Part shown: in pieces, positions 60,360 through 64,000 of the stretch
How the letters are laid out: every line of letters begins with the position of its first letter
How positions within the stretch are numbered: the stretch's first letter is position 1
Source of the DNA: Nevskiaceae bacterium
GTDB taxonomy: Bacteria > Pseudomonadota > Gammaproteobacteria > Nevskiales > Nevskiaceae
Assembly (NCBI GenBank): GCA_021731445.1
Contig: JAKFXK010000035.1
Location: 1 to 64,000, forward strand
Direction: 5' to 3'
DNA: 64,000 bases
The notes under the pieces: model-generated
What the model was told of the DNA's origin: nothing
What the model saw: the letters and a program-made list of their open reading frames with translations, nothing else
The model's database searches: none
Translations under genes and position numbers: made by a program

Positions 60360-60650
60360 TCAAACCGCATGCAATGACCCTTGCTCCAATAGATGCAAAT
60401 AGTGGAACTCAGGCGCTTCAACGCCTGCGAGGCGACGAATTTCCACCAACTTGGGCGACTCAAAAAATGCCTTGGCATTGGCGATTGAATCCCACCGCGA
60501 GAAATGGACGATGCTGTTGGGATCGCTTTCGTCGCTCAGCACGTAATAGCTTTGTTCCCCCGCCTTCCTTCGGATGGAAGCGGCATTGTCGAAGACCTTC
60601 TTCCAGGCTGGATAGTCCTTCACTGCATGGATGATGAGAACGTGGCTCAT
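60360..60650 (-). CDS. ABM-like (dimeric alpha/beta barrel) small protein
   Basis: A 96-residue protein (MSHVLIIHAVKDYPAWKKVFDNAASIRRKAGEQ at the N-terminus, then SIVHFSRWDSIANAKAFFES). The length and the alternating strand/helix pattern fit the antibiotic-biosynthesis-monooxygenase/DUF1330-like ferredoxin fold. Such proteins are small cofactor-free monooxygenases or isomerases. An ATG 15 bases upstream (60665) is an alternative start. Next to PanB and SDR genes it may act on a pathway intermediate. Confidence 0.7.
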   Translation of the reverse strand: MSHVLIIHAVKDYPAWKKVFDNAASIRRKAGEQSYYVLSDESDPNSIVHFSRWDSIANAKAFFESPKLVEIRRLAGVEAPEFHYLHLLEQGSLHAV

Positions 60651-60676
60651 GGTGATTTCAATCATTTGGTCGCGGA

Positions 60677-61528
60677 CTAGAAACAGTGTTCGGGTGCAGG
60701 GAAGGTCTGCGCCTTAACTGCCGTGACATAGGCTTTGACGGCGTTCTGAATGCTGAATTGGCCTGCCATGAAGTTCTTCACGAACCGAGGCTTGTTGCCT
60801 GGGAACACGTCGAGCAGATCGTGCAGAACCAAGACCTGGCCGGAGCAACCCGGCCCTGCGCCGATTCCGATGGTGGGTATGCGCAGCGCTTCGGTCACCT
60901 GCTGGCCCAGGGCGGCTGGAACCGCTTCAAGCAGTAGCATGGCGGCCCCGGCGGCTTCCAGCGCAAGGGCATCGGCCTTTAGTGCGGTCGCGCTTTCAAT
61001 GGTCTTGCCTTGAATCTTGTATCCACCCAACTGATGGATGGATTGCGGCATCAACCCGAGATGCCCGCACACCAAGATGCCGCGCTGGGTCAAGAACCGA
61101 ATCGTATCCGCCATCCATGCACCGCCTTCCAGCTTTACCATGTGAGCGCCGGCCTGCATCAGCTGAGTGGCTTGCCGGTAGGTTTCCTGTGGTGAGGCAA
61201 ACGCCCCCACTGGCAGATCGGCCATTAGCAGCGCGCTGCGGTTTCCGCGGGCCACGCTTGCCGTGTGATAAGCGATGTCAGCAAGTGTCACCGGCAGGGT
61301 GCTGCTGTGCCCTTGGCAGACCATGCCCAGCGAATCTCCGATCAGCAGCACTTCGACTCCGCACTCGTTGAGTAGTGCGGCAAAGCTGGCGTCGTAGCAG
61401 GTGAGCACCGCAATCTTTTCGCCTTTCGCGTGCTGCGCATTCAGGCGGCTGATGGTGACGGGCTTTTGCGCCTGCGAGACGCCCGCATCTTGCAGGTAAC
61501 CAACGGCTGGTCTGATGCCCTGCGTCAT
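60677..61528 (-). CDS. panB: 3-methyl-2-oxobutanoate hydroxymethyltransferase-like enzyme
   Basis: A 283-residue TIM-barrel enzyme with the PanB signatures: KIAVLTCYDASFAALLNECGVEVLLIGDSLGMV (metal ligand in GDS), GHSSTLPVTLADIAYHTASVARG, KLEGGAWMADTIRFL, LGLMPQSIHQLGGYKIQG and LLLEAVPAALGQQVTEAL (catalytic glutamate). It makes ketopantoate from ketoisovalerate and methylene-THF. It is 20 residues longer at the N-terminus than E. coli PanB. panC is not nearby, and the gene overlaps an HCCA-isomerase-like gene by four bases, so it may be a paralogue with a catabolic role rather than the vitamin enzyme. Confidence 0.9.
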   Translation of the reverse strand: MTQGIRPAVGYLQDAGVSQAQKPVTISRLNAQHAKGEKIAVLTCYDASFAALLNECGVEVLLIGDSLGMVCQGHSSTLPVTLADIAYHTASVARGNRSALLMADLPVGAFASPQETYRQATQLMQAGAHMVKLEGGAWMADTIRFLTQRGILVCGHLGLMPQSIHQLGGYKIQGKTIESATALKADALALEAAGAAMLLLEAVPAALGQQVTEALRIPTIGIGAGPGCSGQVLVLHDLLDVFPGNKPRFVKNFMAGQFSIQNAVKAYVTAVKAQTFPAPEHCF

Positions 61529-62145
61529 GAGCCTGCCTCTGTGCAAGCGGCCAAGGCATCGTCGAGCCGGTCATTTCCCCAGAACATTTCACCCTTCACG
61601 AAGAAGGTGGGGGCACCAAAAACACCTTTGGCTCTGGCCAGATCGATCTGTGCGCGAAAGTGCTGTCTGTTCGCATCGGACTGTGCTTCGGCGATCAGTT
61701 GCAGCGCGGGCAGGCGGAACTCCTCAAGCACGCTGGCGACTTGTTCTACGGTGTCGATCTCGCGGTCTTCAGCAAAGTTCAACCGCATGATGCGTTGGCA
61801 GTAAGCACCGATCCACGGCTGTTCCGAGCCCAGCAAAGCAACCCGAAGGGGTAGGGTCGAGCGGCGCGGAAAGATGCCGGGTTGCCGCCAAGGCAGCCCA
61901 TATTTTTGGCATTGACGCTGCATGTCTTTCCAGACGTATTCGCCCTTGAGCTTCTGCAAGACAAAGGGCGACGTGTTCCAGCCCAGGCTTTCGAAAATCG
62001 GCCCCAGCAGAAAAGGCTGCCAGATCACCTTCACGCCGCACTGTGCCGCTGCGGCCTCGATGCGCATGACGCTGAGGTAGCTGTAGTTGCTGGCGAACTC
62101 GAACCAGAACTCGATGCAGGGCTGGACTGTCTGGTGCGTTGTCAT
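61525..62145 (-). CDS. DsbA-fold protein, 2-hydroxychromene-2-carboxylate isomerase-like
   Basis: A 206-residue protein with a GST-kappa/HCCA-isomerase N-terminus (IEFWFEFASNYSYLSVMRIE; serine in place of the DsbA cysteine) and the ending GVFGAPTFFVKGEMFWGNDRLDD. Such enzymes use glutathione to isomerise aromatic-ring cleavage products. It overlaps the cupin gene upstream and panB downstream by four bases each, so the three are coupled. It shares the fold with the tandem protein at 27914. Confidence 0.87.
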   Translation of the reverse strand: MTTHQTVQPCIEFWFEFASNYSYLSVMRIEAAAAQCGVKVIWQPFLLGPIFESLGWNTSPFVLQKLKGEYVWKDMQRQCQKYGLPWRQPGIFPRRSTLPLRVALLGSEQPWIGAYCQRIMRLNFAEDREIDTVEQVASVLEEFRLPALQLIAEAQSDANRQHFRAQIDLARAKGVFGAPTFFVKGEMFWGNDRLDDALAACTEAGS

Positions 62146-62618
62146 GGGTAGGGTGCACCGTCTTTATGGGTGAATCGCCACTGACCCTGTAGAAGAACGG
62201 CTTGTAGATCGTCGTCGGGGTAGCTCGCTGCATCCCCCGGCGTGCGATCACCCATTTCGAGGTAGAGAACGTCATGCGGCGTCTCGTTGATCAAGCGGTG
62301 ACCATTGCCGCTGCCGGCCTTGAAGCCTGCACACATCCCCGGTGAGAGTGTCTTGTAGCCCTCATCGGTATGCAGCGTGGGATGGCCTTCGAGGATGTAG
62401 ATGAACTCGTCCTGCAGGCTGTGCGCGTGCCGGAGTGCCGACATGGCATGTGGCGCAAGACGGGTGAGGTTGACGCCGAAATGGGTGAGGCCGAACAAAT
62501 CACCTAAGGGCCTCTTCTCGCGGCCCGCCATGCGGCTGGCAAACGGCTCTGGATAGTTCGATGGCTTGGTGCGGGCCGGGACCGTCTCGGCAGCGATGGC
62601 TATAGGCATGGTGATCAT
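62142..62618 (-). CDS. Cupin-domain protein
   Basis: A 158-residue protein with one cupin barrel: HAHSLQDEFIYILEGHPTLHTDEGYKTLSPGMCAGFKAGSGNGHRLINETPHDVLYLEMGDRTPGD contains the first-motif histidines and glutamate (HAHSLQDEF) and a second-motif histidine (NGHRLIN). Metal binding is likely; activity could be an isomerase, oxygenase or binding protein. ATG 62618 or 62609 may be the start. First gene of the coupled cupin/HCCA-isomerase/PanB set. Confidence 0.8.
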   Translation of the reverse strand: MITMPIAIAAETVPARTKPSNYPEPFASRMAGREKRPLGDLFGLTHFGVNLTRLAPHAMSALRHAHSLQDEFIYILEGHPTLHTDEGYKTLSPGMCAGFKAGSGNGHRLINETPHDVLYLEMGDRTPGDAASYPDDDLQAVLLQGQWRFTHKDGAPYP

Positions 62619-62639
62619 GGGTCTGAGCAGTAGGTTTTG

Positions 62640-63012
62640 GTGGGTTGGTAGCTCAATGTGACTCGCGGCTGATGTCCTCAGCCGTTCCGGTGCCCAATGC
62701 AGCCATGCAGCGGGCTGCTGCCATGCGCGCCCGGGCATCGTGGCGCGAAAGAATCCGAAGAGGCCAATCGCGCCCAGCGCCCTCCATGCCGCATTTGCAT
62801 GGCGTGCGCGTCGAGCGGCGCCGTATTCCTGTTACCGGCAATACCGCGATAGTCATAGCTGACCACCCTGAGCCCCTGCGATGCCATGAATCGCGCATAG
62901 GCCGCTTAGTGCTTGCGCGGCACTGCCGTCGCTGCACGGATGAGGACGACAGCCCTCGGCATGGATGGAGGCTCCAACAGCGTAGCCGTAGCTGCCAAAA
63001 GGTAGCCACAGT
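62640..63012 (-). pseudogene. Broken alpha/beta hydrolase
   Basis: The minus strand holds pieces of an alpha/beta hydrolase N-terminal half. VVLIRAATAVPRKH is followed by an in-frame TAA and then AAYARFMASQGLRVVSYDYRGIAGNRN in the same frame, followed by HANAAWRALGAIGLFGFFRATMPG. An upstream piece (LPFGSYGYAVGASIHAEG) is in a different frame. No nucleophile elbow (GxSxG) follows before the cupin gene. So it has a stop, at least one frameshift and a 3' truncation. Confidence 0.65.
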
Positions 63013-63834
63013 TCACGGTCGGAGGCGGTGCGTGAAGAACGCGAGGATTTCGTCACGCGCCGCAATCGTTGGCTGGCCCGCTTCATCAATCAGATGTGCG
63101 GTCACCACGCTGTGGGGGCTCGCCACCACGTGCTCGAAGAATGGTGCAAGCCCTTCTTTATTTGCGGCACTATCCGGCAGTACGCGTCCGATGAATCGTT
63201 CCCCGAGCGCCTGCGAATAGGCTGCAAAACGTTCTGCCTTGCAGAAGCGATCACCTGCAAATCGATAGGCCAATACCGTCAGGTCTTCGTGCTCCAGCCG
63301 CTGGCGCACCAGGGCGATTTCCTCGGGCGCAATTTCAAGGCCAGCCGGGTCGTTCAAGGGCAGGGTGGGTTGCGACAGCACGGGCGCAATCATTGCGGGC
63401 TCCAGCATCATGGTCAGTGCAAAGTTGCCGGTAAAGCACATGCCGATAGCGCCCACGCCCGGCCCACCGCACTCAGCGTGGGCGAGCCGCGCCAACGCGC
63501 GTAGCCATTGAGTGACGGGGCTGGACTGATTAGCGCTGAGGGCGCGGAACTCCGCACTCACGCAGGCGCGCTGGAATACAGCCTTGCCCTCATCGGCACT
63601 CGGCACTGCACCATCGCGCCCGAACAGTGACGGCATATAGACGGTGAAGCCTGCATCACGCACCCAGCGGGCAAAGCGCGCCACATGAGGGCTGATGCCA
63701 GGCATCTCGGTCATCACGATCACTGCCGGGCCGCTGCCGGTGACGTGCACGACTTTGCTGCTGTCGTTGAGCGTGATGTGACGAGCGGTGAAGTCGCTGA
63801 GGCTGTCTGCCTCATTCATGCTTTGTTTTGACAT
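63013..63834 (-). CDS. Dienelactone hydrolase family protein
   Basis: A 273-residue alpha/beta hydrolase. The nucleophile is cysteine in GAIGMCFTGNFAL, the dienelactone-hydrolase variant of the elbow (GxCxG). TEMPGISPHVARFARWVRDAGFTVYMPSLFGRDG and HSVVTAHLIDEAG (catalytic histidine region) fit. It would open a lactone, for example one made by the BVMO or from a ring-cleavage pathway. ATG 63834 (MSKQSMNEAD) was taken as start; ATG 63819 is also possible. Confidence 0.87.
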   Translation of the reverse strand: MSKQSMNEADSLSDFTARHITLNDSSKVVHVTGSGPAVIVMTEMPGISPHVARFARWVRDAGFTVYMPSLFGRDGAVPSADEGKAVFQRACVSAEFRALSANQSSPVTQWLRALARLAHAECGGPGVGAIGMCFTGNFALTMMLEPAMIAPVLSQPTLPLNDPAGLEIAPEEIALVRQRLEHEDLTVLAYRFAGDRFCKAERFAAYSQALGERFIGRVLPDSAANKEGLAPFFEHVVASPHSVVTAHLIDEAGQPTIAARDEILAFFTHRLRP

Positions 63835-63857
63835 AGCTGGGCTCTGCGGACGTGCGT

Positions 63858-64000
63858 TCAAAGGAAAGGGACGAATTGCGTGGGCACTGCGCTTTCAGTG
63901 GGCATGGACCACAGCCCATAGATAATCAGGCTTAGGGTGATGCCACTGAGGCAGATCAGTGATCCCCACATCAGGCACTGCGCGAACAGGCCCCATGAAC
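63858..64000 (-). CDS. C-terminal end of a membrane protein, cut by the window
   Basis: The last 46 codons of a gene that continues to the right. The residues FAQCLMWGSLICLSGITLSLIIYGLWSMP form a transmembrane helix, followed by the tail TESAVPTQFVPFL. The stop is 24 bases before the dienelactone hydrolase start, so both probably belong to one operon. Family unknown. Confidence 0.6.
   Translation of the reverse strand, partial: SWGLFAQCLMWGSLICLSGITLSLIIYGLWSMPTESAVPTQFVPFL

Noticed and set aside
1-64000. CRISPR arrays, tRNA or rRNA genes, and prophage structural genes
   Set aside because: I looked for regularly spaced repeats, cloverleaf-like stretches and phage head/tail genes and saw none; a dedicated search (tRNA and CRISPR finders) would be decisive.

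Overview
The window is a high-GC, densely coded stretch of a Gram-negative chromosome. Lipid A/LPS genes (waaA, an LpxL-type acyltransferase, lptF), class I fructose-bisphosphatase, lipoproteins and TonB-type outer-membrane proteins point to Proteobacteria. Gammaproteobacteria of the Nevskiales/Solimonadaceae type is my best guess; this is inferred from the gene set, not from an alignment. I saw no rRNA or tRNA gene and no CRISPR array.

Layout. 1-19 kb is mostly housekeeping and envelope: a cytochrome c5-like end fragment, a small beta-barrel protein, an M48 lipoprotein, an orphan oligopeptide-type ABC ATPase, Dps, an epimerase/acyltransferase pair, an ABCB-type exporter, an L,D-transpeptidase next to a TPR protein, lpxL and waaA diverging, a nucleotidyltransferase pair, a ligase-associated exonuclease with a WYL regulator, fbp, a cNMP-binding membrane protein, lptF and an aldehyde dehydrogenase. 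19.1-20.4 kb is a small foreign-looking island: an SRA-HNH modification-dependent endonuclease, a palindromic repeat and a MazF/PemK-type toxin-antitoxin pair. 20.4-25.1 kb holds an alcohol dehydrogenase, a thioesterase, an acyl-CoA dehydrogenase and a YegD-like Hsp70.

25.2-43.7 kb looks like one functional unit. It holds two sulfatases with intact CxPSR formylglycine sites, their own formylglycine-generating enzyme, a TetR regulator, a tandem DsbA-fold protein, a metallo-beta-lactamase-fold hydrolase, a GST, a large metal-dependent lipoprotein hydrolase, membrane proteins, a split DUF1254/DUF1214 pair and a DUF1302/DUF1329 outer-membrane pair. A 15-bp palindrome of the form TTkACA-N3-TGTAAA occurs at four intergenic promoters here (29282, 36003, 37363, 40017), and a variant lies before the first sulfatase (25216). 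I read this as a TetR-controlled regulon for uptake and desulfation of a hydrophobic sulfate ester. It is the strongest candidate for an undescribed system in the window.

44-51 kb has an ECF sigma factor, a zinc-finger anti-sigma factor and a subtilase lipoprotein in one overlapping operon, with a second small beta-barrel protein and a DUF4394 repeat lipoprotein alongside. 51-64 kb is a catabolic locus: TetR with a clear palindromic operator, a Baeyer-Villiger-type monooxygenase, SDRs, a TonB-dependent receptor, an MFS transporter, an ACAD10/11-like phosphotransferase, and a minus-strand operon with an ABM-fold protein, a lone PanB, an HCCA-isomerase-like protein, a cupin, a broken alpha/beta hydrolase and a dienelactone hydrolase. 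Both ends of the window cut genes.
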